Notes: generated from the letters alone by a model not told the origin. Positions 48,864-57,716 are shown, numbered from the stretch's first letter. The stretch is 64,000 nucleotides of DNA from Streptomyces cirratus (GCF_014650775.1 NZ_BMVP01000004.1:124001-188000); one strand, 5' to 3'. A program made the numbers and translations.

Positions 48864-50071
48864 CGGTCCTCCCCGGGTACGGGGCTTGCGGGGCCGGTCA
48901 GGGGGAGCCTGGCCAGCACCCGGAACCCGCCGTCGGGGCGCGGCCCGGCCTCCATGGTGCCGCCCTGGGCCGCGGCCCGCTCGCGCATGCCGATCAGTCC
49001 GGTGCCGCTGCCGCCCGCCTCGTCGCCGGTGGCGGGGCCGTCGTCGTCCACGCCGAGCTCCAGGCGGCCGGGCCCGCGGGCGATGCGGACCCGCGCGGTG
49101 CGGGAGGCGGAGTGCCGGACCACGTTGGTCAGGGCCTCTTGCACGATGCGGAAGGCCGCGAGGTCCGTGGCCGCGGGCAGGGCGCCGGGTTCGCCTTCGA
49201 CGGTGACGGTGAGTCCGGCCGAGGCCGCCTGGGCGACGAGTTCGTCGAGCCGGCCGAGGCCGGGGGCGGGCGCGCGGGGCGCCTCGCCCGGGGCGCGCAG
49301 GGTGTCGAGGACCTGCCGGACCTCGCCCAGTGCCTCCTTGCTCGCCGCTTTGATGGTGGTCAGCGCGGTACGGGCCTGCTCGCGGTCGGAGTCGAGCAGC
49401 GCCAGGCCCACGCCCGCCTGGACGTGGATGACGGAGAGGCTGTGGGCCAGGACGTCGTGGAGTTCGCGGGCGATGCGCAGCCGCTCCTCGCCGGCCCGGC
49501 GGTGTTCGGCGGCCGCCCGCTCGGCGCGGTCGCGGGCCCACTGCTCGCGGCGCAAGCGGATCAGTTCGCAGGCGGCGAGCACGGCCGCCACCCAGGCGGT
49601 GACGCCGGCCTCGGTGCCCCAGCCGGCGGGTCCGTCGCCGGGCGGCGGGAGCCACCGGTAGAGCCAGTGCCCGATGAGGAGGTGCCCCGTCCACAGCAGG
49701 GCGGCGGCGGTCCAGGCCGCGTACCGGTGGCCGGCGAGGACGGCGGCGAGGCAGGCCAGGGCCACGCTGATGAACACCGGGCCGTAGGGGTAGCCGCCCG
49801 CCAGGTAGGCGAGGGTGACGGCGCAGACGCCCGCCAGGACGGGCACGGGACGGCGGTGGCGCAGGACCAGCAGGGCGGGGCCGGTCAGCAGCAGGACCCG
49901 GCCGGTGACGCCGAGCGGCTCGCTGCCGGGCTGGAGGCGCCCGGCCCATCCGCTGCCTGCCACGGCGATCACGGCGACCAGCAGCGAGGACCGCCACGGC
50001 AGCCCGCCGTGGCCGCCCCGCCCCGCCCGACCTGTCCACCGCGCCGCGCCGTGCCGCCGCAACTCCGCCAT
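48860..50071 (-). CDS. NarL-type sensor histidine kinase
   Basis: A 403-residue kinase with four to five N-terminal membrane helices (about 28-185). The HisKA_3 segment is ERLRIARELHDVLAHSLSVI with phospho-His. The HATPase part has FRIVQEALTNVVRHSASRTA and GSGTGLIGMRERAAAQGG. The N-terminal region has no extracellular sensor domain, so it may sense membrane state. The pair is read leftward from a gap containing a 30-base palindrome. Confidence 0.92.
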   Translation of the reverse strand: MAELRRHGAARWTGRAGRGGHGGLPWRSSLLVAVIAVAGSGWAGRLQPGSEPLGVTGRVLLLTGPALLVLRHRRPVPVLAGVCAVTLAYLAGGYPYGPVFISVALACLAAVLAGHRYAAWTAAALLWTGHLLIGHWLYRWLPPPGDGPAGWGTEAGVTAWVAAVLAACELIRLRREQWARDRAERAAAEHRRAGEERLRIARELHDVLAHSLSVIHVQAGVGLALLDSDREQARTALTTIKAASKEALGEVRQVLDTLRAPGEAPRAPAPGLGRLDELVAQAASAGLTVTVEGEPGALPAATDLAAFRIVQEALTNVVRHSASRTARVRIARGPGRLELGVDDDGPATGDEAGGSGTGLIGMRERAAAQGGTMEAGPRPDGGFRVLARLPLTGPASPVPGEDR

Positions 50072-50123
50072 GCGGCCACGCTAGACGCGCGGGCGTGTCC
50101 CCGTCGTCCGCCGGACGGGGCGG

Positions 50124-50153
50124 GCGGGCGTACTCCCCGGGGAGTACGCCCGC
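50124..50153. promoter_or_regulatory. 30-base perfect palindrome upstream of the sensor kinase
   Basis: GCGGGCGTACTCCCC is followed directly by its exact reverse complement, with no spacer. It lies between the kinase start (50071) and the hydrolase stop (50168). It can act as a terminator of the hydrolase or as an operator for the two-component operon. The absence of a loop favours a dimeric DNA-binding protein. Confidence 0.6.
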
Positions 50154-50167
50154 TCCGGGCGGCGCGT

Positions 50168-51409
50168 TCAGTGGGTGGTCAGCGGGTGGTCCGGGGCGAG
50201 GGCCCGGGCGATGCGGGCGGCCACCGTCTGGCCCGGGTTCTCTTCGGTGGCCTTGGGACCTTGCGTGGTGGTGACGGCGATGGACAGCTTCTGCGCCGGC
50301 AAGTAGGCCTGCACGGCCGCGTAGCCGCTGAACGACGGGTTCTGGATGATCCAGTCGTGGACGACGAGGACGCCGAAACCGAAGTGCTGCGCGGCGGTGT
50401 TGCTCAGGCAGACGTCGGCGGGGCAGGTGTCGCTCTTGCCGCCGAGGCCGACCGTGCCGGGGTCGAGCAGCGTCTTGAGGCCCTGCGGGGAGAGGAGTTC
50501 ACCGCTGCCGATGGCCCTGGCGGAGCGGGCGACGTCGCAGATGTCGCTGGTGAGGACCGCGCCCGCCGCGGTCGTCCAGGACGGGTTCCAGTAGCTGGAC
50601 TCCTCGTAGACGCCGCGTTCGGAGGTGAAGGCGTGGAGCGCTGGGGCCGGGATCTCGGGGGTGAAGCCGTTGTGCGTCCCGTGCAGTGCGAGCGGGGTCA
50701 GGATCCGCTCGCTCAGCAGCCGGTCCAGGCGGGTGCCGGTGATCTTCTCCAGTGCGACGCCCAGGATCTGGAAGTTGGCGTGCGAGTAGCTCCAGCTGGT
50801 GCCCGGCTTGTACCACAGCGGTGGGGCGGTGGCGATGTCGACCACGTCGGAGAAGGTCCAGTGCCGGAAGGGCGCGGCTTCGAGTTCGGCGAGGAACTTC
50901 TTGTCGGTGACGTAGTCGTGGAGCCCGGAGGTGGAGCTGCCCAGCATGCGCAGGGTGATCTCGGAGGCGTGCGGCAGCGTGGGCAGCCAGCGCGAGACCG
51001 GATCGTCCAGGCTCACCTTTCCTTCGTCGACCAGCTGGAGCAGGACGGTGGCCATGTACTCGATGGCGACGGAACCGGAGCGGAAGTGCATGGCGGGGTC
51101 GGCGGGGACGCCCGTCATGGACTCCCCCGTGGCGCCGGTGACGACGTCCCGGTCGCCCGAGACCACCTTGAAGATCACCGAGTTCAGGTGCAGGTCCTGG
51201 GACGCCTTCCGGACGACGTCCCGGACCCGGGCCGCCTGACCGCCCACGGTCGGCGGGGAGGAGACGCAGGCCTGCGGCTCGCTCGCGGCGGCCGCCGTGG
51301 AGGGGATGCCGGTGGGGAGGATCGCGGCGACGATTCCGGCAACGCCGAGCAACGCCGTTCGGGTACGCCTCACGCTCCTCAGTATCAGCGCAAGCCCTCC
51401 ACTGCGCAC
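50168..51409 (-). CDS. Exported beta-lactamase-fold serine hydrolase with degenerate active site
   Basis: A 413-residue exported protein: signal region to about residue 43, then the beta-lactamase/DD-peptidase fold. The motif around the nucleophile is FRSGSVAIEYMATVLLQLVDEG. Ser113 is present, but the Lys of Ser-x-x-Lys is Ile116. The second motif is YSH (208-210) where Tyr-x-Asn is normal. The third, near HFGFGVLV, is also weak. The fold is intact (VDEGKVSLDDPVSRWLP). It may be a pseudo-enzyme or use a different mechanism. Three other Cys may form disulfides. Confidence 0.8.
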   Translation of the reverse strand: MRSGGLALILRSVRRTRTALLGVAGIVAAILPTGIPSTAAAASEPQACVSSPPTVGGQAARVRDVVRKASQDLHLNSVIFKVVSGDRDVVTGATGESMTGVPADPAMHFRSGSVAIEYMATVLLQLVDEGKVSLDDPVSRWLPTLPHASEITLRMLGSSTSGLHDYVTDKKFLAELEAAPFRHWTFSDVVDIATAPPLWYKPGTSWSYSHANFQILGVALEKITGTRLDRLLSERILTPLALHGTHNGFTPEIPAPALHAFTSERGVYEESSYWNPSWTTAAGAVLTSDICDVARSARAIGSGELLSPQGLKTLLDPGTVGLGGKSDTCPADVCLSNTAAQHFGFGVLVVHDWIIQNPSFSGYAAVQAYLPAQKLSIAVTTTQGPKATEENPGQTVAARIARALAPDHPLTTH

Positions 51410-51450
51410 CGCGCCCCCTCACGCCGTACGGGACCGGCTTGCGCCTTCCG

Positions 51451-52824
51451 TTACGGGGCGGCCCGCCGGACCGGGGCGGACCGGTGCAGGAGCGCGTGGA
51501 GCAGCACCGCGGCGAGGGTGCCCGCCACGACCCCGCTGCCCAGGACCGTCCGGGCCCAGCCGGGGAACCCCTGGTAGAGGTCGGGCGCGACCACCGGCAG
51601 CAGACCGGCCGTCAGGGCCAGTGCCGCCACTGTCGGGTACGAGCTCCCGCCCGGGGTCTCGTCGGCGGCGGCCGGCAACGCCCGCCCCAGCATGGTGACG
51701 CCCATGACCGCGATGATCCCGTAGATCACGAGGGCCGAGCCCCCGACGACCGCCGCCGGGATGGCCGCGAGCAGCCGGGACAGCGGGGCGAGCAGACCCA
51801 CCAGGACCAGCAGCACGCCCGCCCCCGCCGTGACGAACCGGCTGCGCACACCCGTCAGGCGGCCGATGCCGATGTTCTCCGCGCTGGTGACCAGCAGGGA
51901 CGTTCCGAACAGGGCGCCGAACACCGAAACCAGTGCGTCGGCCCCGGCGACCCTCGGCACGTCGCGACCGGGATTGCTGTCCCGGCCCACCGTCTCGCTG
52001 TTGAGGACGGTCTGTCCGGTGACTTCGGCGAGGGTGGTGAGGCCGAACACGAGCAACGGCAGGGCGGCGAGCACGTCGAAGTGGGGTGCCCCGTACGGGA
52101 GGAGGTGCGGCAGCGCCAGGGCGCCGAGGCTCCCGCCGCCGGCCGGCGCGAAGGCACCCAGCCCCGTGGTGAGCGCGATCAGGGCGCCGGCGCCCATGCC
52201 GAGCAGTACCGCGGTCTGCCGCCAGACCCCGCGCAGGACCAGGAGCAGCAGCACGGTGCATCCGATGGTGGCGGCGGCCAGGACCACCGCCGAGGGGGCG
52301 GCGTACCCGGGGGCGCCGCGCGGGCCGGTGATCAGCTGGGCGGCGACCCGGATCATCGCGATGCCGATCAGGAGCACCGTGGTGCCCATGACCAGCGGCG
52401 GGAAGAGGCGCACGATCCTCGCGTAGAACGGGAGCACGGCGAGCAGCAGGGCCGCGGCGAGGAGGACGGACCCGGTGGCGGTCGCGGGACCGTGTTCCTT
52501 GGCGATCTGGAGGAAGAGGGCGGTCGCCGCCCCGCCGGGCAGCATGACGAACGGCAGCCGGGCCCCGATCCGCCAGAGCCCGAGGGACTGGAGCAGCGCA
52601 CCCGCTCCGCACAGCAGGAGGGTGGCGCTGAGCAGGGACGCGGTGCGGGCGGCGTCGAGTCCGAGGGCCTGGCCCGTCAGGAAGGTGGTGGAGACCGGGG
52701 CTGCGATCATCGCCAGGACGTGCTGCGTGGACAGCGGTACCAGCCGGCGCAGCGGCAGCCGCTCGTCCACGGGCAGCGTCGGCTCCGGCGAGCGCGCCGC
52801 CGCGAGGGAGGACGGGGCGCTCAC
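51451..52824 (-). CDS. NCS2 nucleobase:cation symporter (uracil/xanthine permease family)
   Basis: A 457-residue transporter with about 12-14 helices. Family segments are STQHVLAMIAAPV, QSLGLWRIGARLPFVMLPGG, LTTLAEVTGQTVLNSETVGRD and TSLLVTSAENIGIGRLTGVRSR. NCS2 proteins import xanthine, uric acid or uracil with a proton or sodium. The GTG start overlaps the arylsulfotransferase stop (GTGA), a reliable start choice. The longer frame upstream is spurious. A second NCS2 gene lies at 55.0 kb beyond the shared regulator. Confidence 0.87.
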   Translation of the reverse strand: MSAPSSLAAARSPEPTLPVDERLPLRRLVPLSTQHVLAMIAAPVSTTFLTGQALGLDAARTASLLSATLLLCGAGALLQSLGLWRIGARLPFVMLPGGAATALFLQIAKEHGPATATGSVLLAAALLLAVLPFYARIVRLFPPLVMGTTVLLIGIAMIRVAAQLITGPRGAPGYAAPSAVVLAAATIGCTVLLLLVLRGVWRQTAVLLGMGAGALIALTTGLGAFAPAGGGSLGALALPHLLPYGAPHFDVLAALPLLVFGLTTLAEVTGQTVLNSETVGRDSNPGRDVPRVAGADALVSVFGALFGTSLLVTSAENIGIGRLTGVRSRFVTAGAGVLLVLVGLLAPLSRLLAAIPAAVVGGSALVIYGIIAVMGVTMLGRALPAAADETPGGSSYPTVAALALTAGLLPVVAPDLYQGFPGWARTVLGSGVVAGTLAAVLLHALLHRSAPVRRAAP

Positions 52825-53948
52825 GACGCGTTCCCCGCGTCCAGCCACGGCAGTTCCCGCGCGGAGTAACGGTAGGCGCGGAAGACGGCGTTGGGCTCGG
52901 AGGGGAACAGCCCGCGCACCTCGGACTCGCGGTAGCCGCCGAAGTACGGGACCACGTACTCCCAGCACAGGTAGCCCTCGGGGGTCACCTCGAAGAGCCG
53001 CCCGGACGGCGAGTCCGTGACGAGCGTGTTGCCGCCCGGAAGGCGCTGCGCGCTGCCCATGAACGGTGCGAAGAACGCCTCGCGCGCCGGGTCGTGGTAC
53101 TCCCAGACGACCTTGCCCGACGACCGCTCGATCTCGATGACGCGTGAGTACGGTACGTCCGAGTGGGGCCGGAAGACGCCGTTGTCGAAGACGAGCAGGT
53201 TGCCGTCCGCGAGTTCGGTCGGCGCGTGCTGCTGGGAGACGACGCCCGGCTCGGTGCGCCACAGGATCTCACCGGTCTCCCGGCTGATGACGACGACGGC
53301 GGAGACGCTGCGCAGGCTGGCCAGGATGTTGCCGTCGGCGAGCGGCAGCACGCTGTTGATGAGGGGCCAGTGCTCGCGCGAGTAGGCGGGGTGGAGCGCG
53401 TACTCTTCGCGGTCGAGGTGTTCGGCGGCGCTCCACGCCCAGGTCACGGCCCCGTCCGCGTCGACCTCGCGGATGGTGTCGGCCCATACGGTGGCGTCCG
53501 TCTCGGAGCCGGGTACGCCGCCTCGTACGCCGTCGGCGTCGGCGCCGCGCAGCGGTTCGAGCGCTGTGTACAGGAGGCGGCCGTCGCCGAAGTGGTGGGC
53601 GTCGTGGTGCTGGAGCGGGTCGCGGTACTCGCGCAGGACCGTGCCGTCCGGGGCGGCTTCGAGCATGACGCCGCCCCGGTACTTGTGCCACATGGGGAAG
53701 AGGGCCGGCTCGCCCGGGAGTACGCCGCTGTAGGCGAGATTGCCGTTGCCGAGGATGCGGGCGTGGCGGCCGGGGCGGTAGGGGAGCTTCCACTGGTGCA
53801 CGACCGTGCCGAACGCGTCGATCAGGTACACCTCGCCGGTGCCGGTGAGCGGGGCGAAGAGGGTGTAGCCGCCTTCGCTGACGTCGGGGTCGAAGGCGAT
53901 CAGGCCGGTGCCCCGGCGGCGGCGTGCGTTCTGGTCGACTGCGGACAT
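52821..53948 (-). CDS. Arylsulfotransferase (ASST)-like beta-propeller protein
   Basis: A 375-residue protein of six-bladed beta-propeller type: LIDAFGTVVHQWKLPYRPGRHARIL, LQHHDAHHFGDGRLLYTA, HPAYSREHWPLINSVLPLADG, QHAPTELADGNLLVFDNGVF, RLPGGNTLVTDSPSGRLFEV. This matches the arylsulfotransferase/ASST family, which moves sulfate between phenols. No signal peptide is visible (MSAVDQNARRRRGTG), so it is probably cytoplasmic, unlike the periplasmic enterobacterial type. AGGAGG precedes the ATG. It is coupled to the NCS2 permease and divergent from an XRE-cupin regulator. Substrate unknown. Confidence 0.78.
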   Translation of the reverse strand: MSAVDQNARRRRGTGLIAFDPDVSEGGYTLFAPLTGTGEVYLIDAFGTVVHQWKLPYRPGRHARILGNGNLAYSGVLPGEPALFPMWHKYRGGVMLEAAPDGTVLREYRDPLQHHDAHHFGDGRLLYTALEPLRGADADGVRGGVPGSETDATVWADTIREVDADGAVTWAWSAAEHLDREEYALHPAYSREHWPLINSVLPLADGNILASLRSVSAVVVISRETGEILWRTEPGVVSQQHAPTELADGNLLVFDNGVFRPHSDVPYSRVIEIERSSGKVVWEYHDPAREAFFAPFMGSAQRLPGGNTLVTDSPSGRLFEVTPEGYLCWEYVVPYFGGYRESEVRGLFPSEPNAVFRAYRYSARELPWLDAGNAS

Positions 53949-54094
53949 GGGGGTCCTCCTATGAAACTTTCTTTGATGACACCAACTGGATGAGAAGGTA
54001 GCGGCGCAATGTTGCGGCAGCGTGACGGCCGTGCGAAGCCGCCCGCGGGCTGCGAGAAGATGATCCGCAGAGCAGACCGGAACCGAGGAGTCAC
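53949..54094. promoter_or_regulatory. Divergent promoter region of the ASST operon and XRE-cupin regulator
   Basis: The 146-base gap contains an AT-rich patch (about 53960-53982) with the palindrome GAAACTTTC at 53963-53971 and TTTGATGA next to it. It lies close to the ASST start and is a good candidate operator for the XRE-cupin protein. Confidence 0.45.
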
Positions 54095-54670
54095 GTGACA
54101 GACGAAGCGCCCGCAGCGCCCGCACCACGGATCGGCGCGGGCATCCGCCGGCGGCGCAGGAGCCTCGACCTCACGCTGGCCGAGGTGGCGTCCCTGAGCG
54201 GCCTCTCCTCTCCGTTCCTCAGCCAGGTCGAGAACGACCGGGCCCGCCCCAGCATGCGCTCGCTCCAGCTCATCGCGGACGCCCTGGAGACGACCGCCGT
54301 CCAGCTGATGGCCGCCGCCGAAGCCCCCCGCCGGGTGGACGTCGTGCGCGCCGGCGCCGACACCGGACTGGATCCGGTGGCCCGGGTCCGTCCGCTGGTG
54401 CGCGGCCACCACCAGATGCACGCCCTGGAGTTCACCGGGGACCACGACGCGGACCGGGCGTTCGAGCACCGCAACGACGAGCTGATGTACGTCGCCGACG
54501 GCTCCGTGGAGGTCGAGGCGGACGGCCGCACGCACCACTTGGGCCGGGGCGACACGCTCTACCTCTCGGGCGGGGTCCGCCATCGCTGGCGTGCCCTGGA
54601 ACAGGGCACGCGCGTACTGCTCGTCGCCGTGGCCGACCACATCGAGGCCGCCCCGGACCCCCGCGCCTGA
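54095..54670 (+). CDS. XRE-family regulator with cupin sensor domain
   Basis: A 191-residue one-component regulator. The helix-turn-helix (about 14-70) reads RRRRRSLDLTLAEVASLSGLSSPFLSQVENDRARPSMRSLQL in consecutive helices. The C-terminal cupin (about 100-185) has HQMHALEFTG, HRNDELMYVADGSVEVEADG and GDTLYLSGGVRHRWRAL. Such regulators, for example PuuR- and SutR-like proteins, sense a small molecule. The GTG at 54095 follows GAGGAG. It lies head to head with ASST-permease and upstream of a second NCS2 gene, so nucleobase or sulfur metabolism is a likely context. Confidence 0.87.
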   Translation: MTDEAPAAPAPRIGAGIRRRRRSLDLTLAEVASLSGLSSPFLSQVENDRARPSMRSLQLIADALETTAVQLMAAAEAPRRVDVVRAGADTGLDPVARVRPLVRGHHQMHALEFTGDHDADRAFEHRNDELMYVADGSVEVEADGRTHHLGRGDTLYLSGGVRHRWRALEQGTRVLLVAVADHIEAAPDPRA

Positions 54671-54994
54671 CCCGGCCGGAATGCTCGGGGGCGCCGCCCG
54701 CCGGTGCCTCCCCCGCCGGGGCCCGCAGGTTACTCGCGAGGAAAGCCCACATGTGGCTATGGTGAGCGCCCTCGGTCAAAGACTCCTTCGGATCCCAAGG
54801 AGAAGCGCGTCTTTGCGCGCCGATCGAAGGGCAACCTGCCACTCCAGGGCCCGTATTCCAGTGCAGAGCGACGTGCTGTCGGCAACACCGCCCGGCGTCG
54901 GCTCGGTACGAGCCGACTCGCCCTCGCCCCGTCATCCCCGGGGCTGGAGGGCGGCGGTCTTCTCATTCACCTACCTCGCGAAGGCAAGGCAGAG
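54671..54994. other. Leader region of the second NCS2 permease
   Basis: This 324-base gap holds no convincing gene. It contains A-rich and repeated AAGGAGAAG/AAAGACTCC stretches (about 54776-54808) and may contain a long 5' untranslated leader or a promoter for the permease. I cannot recognise a known riboswitch fold by eye. Confidence 0.4.
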
Positions 54995-56407
54995 ATGGCA
55001 CGAGTCACCCGACAGTCCTCCCGGCAGCAGCAGACGCATCCCGTCGACGAGTTGCTGCCGTTCCCCCAACTCGCCCTGTACGGCTTCCAGCACGTCCTGG
55101 CCTTCTACGCGGCGGCCGTCATCGTTCCCGTCCTCCTCGGCAGCGCTCTGGGCCTCTCCCGCCCGGAGCTCGTCCACCTCATCAACGCGGACCTGCTGAC
55201 CTGCGGTATCGCCTCGATCATCCAAGCGCTCGGGGTCTGGAAGATAGGCGCCCGGCTGCCGCTGGTCCAGGGCGTCACCTTCACCGCCGTCTCCCCCATG
55301 ATCGCCATCGGGCTCGGGGCGGGCGGCGGCACCGCCGGCCTGCTCGTCGTGTACGGCGCGGTCATCACCGCGGGCATCGCGACCTTCCTGTTCGCGCCCG
55401 TGTTCAGCAAGCTGGTCCCGTACTTCCCGCCCGTCGTCATCGGCACGATCCTCACGATCATCGGGATCACCCTCGTCCCGGTGGCCCTGCAGGACGCGGC
55501 CGGCGGTGCGCGGCTGATCGGCACCCCCGCCTACGGGGAGCCGAAGAACCTCGCGTACGCCCTGGGCACCCTGCTCTTCATCCTGGCCATGGCCCGCGTC
55601 GGCAAGCCGTTCCTGAGCAGCGTCGCCGTGCTGCTCGGCCTGGTCGGCGGCACCGCCGTCGCCTGGCTGCTCGGGGACGCCGACTTCTCGGCGGTGGGCG
55701 ACAGCGACTGGCTCGGGGTCACCACCCCCTTCCACTACGGCATGCCCCGGTTCGAACCGCTGCCGATGATCGCCATGCTCGTCGTCATGCTGATCACGAT
55801 GGTGGAGACCACCGGCGACGTGTACGCCATCGGCGAGATCACCCGCAAGCGGGTCGACACCGACACGGTCGCCCGGGCGCTGCGGGCCGACGGCGCCGCG
55901 ACGGTGCTCGGCGGGATCCTCAACTCCTTCCCGTACGTGGCGTTCGCCGAGAACATCGGCCTGGTGCGGATGTCCAAGGTGATGAGCCGGTACGTGGTCG
56001 TCGCGGCGGGGGTGTTCATGGTCGTGCTGGGGCTGCTGCCCAAGGCGGGCAGCCTGGTCGCTTCGATCCCGAACCCGGTGCTCGGCGGGGCCGCGCTGTC
56101 CATGTTCGGCATGGTGGCGGCGGTCGGCATCCAGATCCTGGGGAAGGTGGACCTGCGCGAGGAGCGCAACGCCCTGATCCTGGCGGTCAGTCTGGGCGCC
56201 GCGCTGCTGCCGACCACGGTGGCGCCGTTCTTCGAGCGGATGCCGGACGACGTCCGGGCCGTGCTCGACAGTGGCATCACGCTGGGCGCGCTGACGGCGA
56301 TATCCCTGAACCTCCTCTTCAACGTCTTCACCAGCCGCTCCACGATGGAGATCGACTGGGACGACGTCGAGGACGACGTCCCGCTCCGGCCGCGCTACGC
56401 GCCCTAG
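54995..56407 (+). CDS. NCS2 nucleobase permease (uracil/xanthine-type)
   Basis: A 470-residue, about 12-14-helix NCS2 transporter. Family marks are ALYGFQHVLAFYAAAVIVPVLLGSALGL, QALGVWKIGARLPLVQGVTF, MVETTGDVYAIGEITRK and LNSFPYVAFAENIGLVRMSK. It ends with an acidic tail (DWDDVEDDVPLR). It resembles xanthine/uracil permeases more fully than the 51.5-kb copy. AAGGCAGAG precedes the ATG. A strong bidirectional hairpin follows. Substrate is unproven. Confidence 0.9.
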   Translation: MARVTRQSSRQQQTHPVDELLPFPQLALYGFQHVLAFYAAAVIVPVLLGSALGLSRPELVHLINADLLTCGIASIIQALGVWKIGARLPLVQGVTFTAVSPMIAIGLGAGGGTAGLLVVYGAVITAGIATFLFAPVFSKLVPYFPPVVIGTILTIIGITLVPVALQDAAGGARLIGTPAYGEPKNLAYALGTLLFILAMARVGKPFLSSVAVLLGLVGGTAVAWLLGDADFSAVGDSDWLGVTTPFHYGMPRFEPLPMIAMLVVMLITMVETTGDVYAIGEITRKRVDTDTVARALRADGAATVLGGILNSFPYVAFAENIGLVRMSKVMSRYVVVAAGVFMVVLGLLPKAGSLVASIPNPVLGGAALSMFGMVAAVGIQILGKVDLREERNALILAVSLGAALLPTTVAPFFERMPDDVRAVLDSGITLGALTAISLNLLFNVFTSRSTMEIDWDDVEDDVPLRPRYAP

Positions 56408-56442
56408 GCCCCGTCCGGACGGTCGTTGCGGCTCGCGCCGAA

Positions 56443-56476
56443 GGGCCGGGAGGGACCCGTGGGTTCCTCCCGGCCC
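56443..56476. terminator. Bidirectional terminator between NCS2 and XRE genes
   Basis: GGGCCGGGAGGGACCC pairs over 16 bases, with a single G-T wobble, across a two-base loop. It lies between convergent genes and is positioned to terminate both. Confidence 0.8.
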
Positions 56477-56491
56477 GGACGGCGGCTCGGC

Positions 56492-57298
56492 TCAGCGGCC
56501 GCCGAGCGGGAACGGCGACGCTTCGCCCGCCTCGCCGATCAACTCCCAGAAGTGGTCGACGAGCCGGCGCAGGTACGCGGACCTCTCGGCGGCTATCTCC
56601 TTGAGCCGGGCGTCGTCGTTGCGGGCCACCAGGTGGCCCATGTACCGCTCGGCGAAGTCCGAGAACTCGGCGTGCATCGTGCGCAGCGCGTCCCCCACGC
56701 TCGTCGCGTCGACCACCACGAGTTCGGCCACCGCCCCCACATGGGCCTTCCACCGTCCCTCGACGGCCGTGCGCAGGAGGCCGGCCAGTTCGTCGTCGCG
56801 GCCCGTGAGCCCGGTCAGCGCGCGCAGCGACAGGCCCAGCGCTTCCACCAGCGCCCGGGTCTGCCAGGTGTCCCCGTGCCAGGTTCGTCCGGCTTCCGCC
56901 GCGCGGTACTCGTGCGGGTCCATGCCTATGCGGTAGGCCAGCCGTTCGACCGTCAGCTGGCGGGCGAGGCGGAACTCGGCGAGGGTGCGCGGCGTGACGC
57001 CCATCAGCGTCGTGGTGTCGCACCACAGGGCGTTGGCGAGCGCGAAGAGCTGCTGGTCGGTCGGTGCGTAGGAGCCCAGCTCCCAGGCGGCGACCAGTTC
57101 TGGGTGGACGGGGGTGCCGCAGGCCGCCATCGACTGGGCCACCTGGGCGGGCGTCAGGCCTACGCGTTGGCGCGCCGAGCGGGCCTCGGCGGGGGAGAAC
57201 GGAGTGCTGTGCAAGTACGAGACACCTCGCAACGCCTCGAAGCGCGGAGCGTCCGAGGGGAGACGGATCGGTGGATGAACATCCAGGAGCGGGCACAC
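56492..57298 (-). CDS. XRE-type helix-turn-helix protein
   Basis: A 268-residue protein. The N-terminal half contains two helix-turn-helix-like units: SARQRVGLTPAQVAQSMAACGTPVHPELVAAWELGSYAP and LARQLTVERLAYRIGMDPHEYRAAEAGRTW. The C-terminal half is helical (about 170-260, RTMHAEFSDFAERYMGHLVARN). The duplicate units suggest a tandem operator reader. No ligand motif is seen. The GTG at 57298 lacks a close ribosome site, so the exact start is uncertain. A following small gene is 72 bases away. Confidence 0.65.
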   Translation of the reverse strand: MCPLLDVHPPIRLPSDAPRFEALRGVSYLHSTPFSPAEARSARQRVGLTPAQVAQSMAACGTPVHPELVAAWELGSYAPTDQQLFALANALWCDTTTLMGVTPRTLAEFRLARQLTVERLAYRIGMDPHEYRAAEAGRTWHGDTWQTRALVEALGLSLRALTGLTGRDDELAGLLRTAVEGRWKAHVGAVAELVVVDATSVGDALRTMHAEFSDFAERYMGHLVARNDDARLKEIAAERSAYLRRLVDHFWELIGEAGEASPFPLGGR

Positions 57299-57370
57299 TA
57301 ACAGACGTTTCCTTCGGCGTAACTGCCCATACCCCTTGGAAATGAAGGTGTGATACGTGCTCCGCCCGGT

Positions 57371-57634
57371 TCAGGCGCCGATGGTCCCGCGTACGCCGTC
57401 CAGTGCCTCTTCGAGCGTCGGTGCGATCGTCTCGTGGCCGGTGAACCCGTCGTCCGTACCGGGGTCGACGGTCCATCCCCACCCGGAGGAGTCGTCGCCG
57501 TCGATGGTGGCGGTGTGCTCGCCACTGGTCACCGTGATGGCCAGGTTCCCGGCCGGGAAGGTGGTCACGTCCGCGTGCGCCTCCTCGCCGAGGATCCGGC
57601 GGACGGCGTCACGGGCGGTCTCTGCGGTGGTCAT
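57371..57634 (-). CDS. Small hypothetical protein (87 aa)
   Basis: Starts MTTAETARDAVRRILGEEAH, with GAGGAGGG upstream. The rest is beta-rich and acidic (ITVTSGEHTATIDGDDSSGWGWTVDPG) and ends in a helix (TLEEALDGVRGTIGA). No cysteines, no signal. I do not recognise it. The upstream frame would add unsupported residues. Confidence 0.6.
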   Translation of the reverse strand: MTTAETARDAVRRILGEEAHADVTTFPAGNLAITVTSGEHTATIDGDDSSGWGWTVDPGTDDGFTGHETIAPTLEEALDGVRGTIGA

Positions 57635-57716
57635 GTGCGGGCCCTCCTCGCAGGGCGGCGGGTACCGGTACACCTCCAGTACACCCCGCGCCGCCCGGCG
57701 CCGCGTGTGCGGCGGG

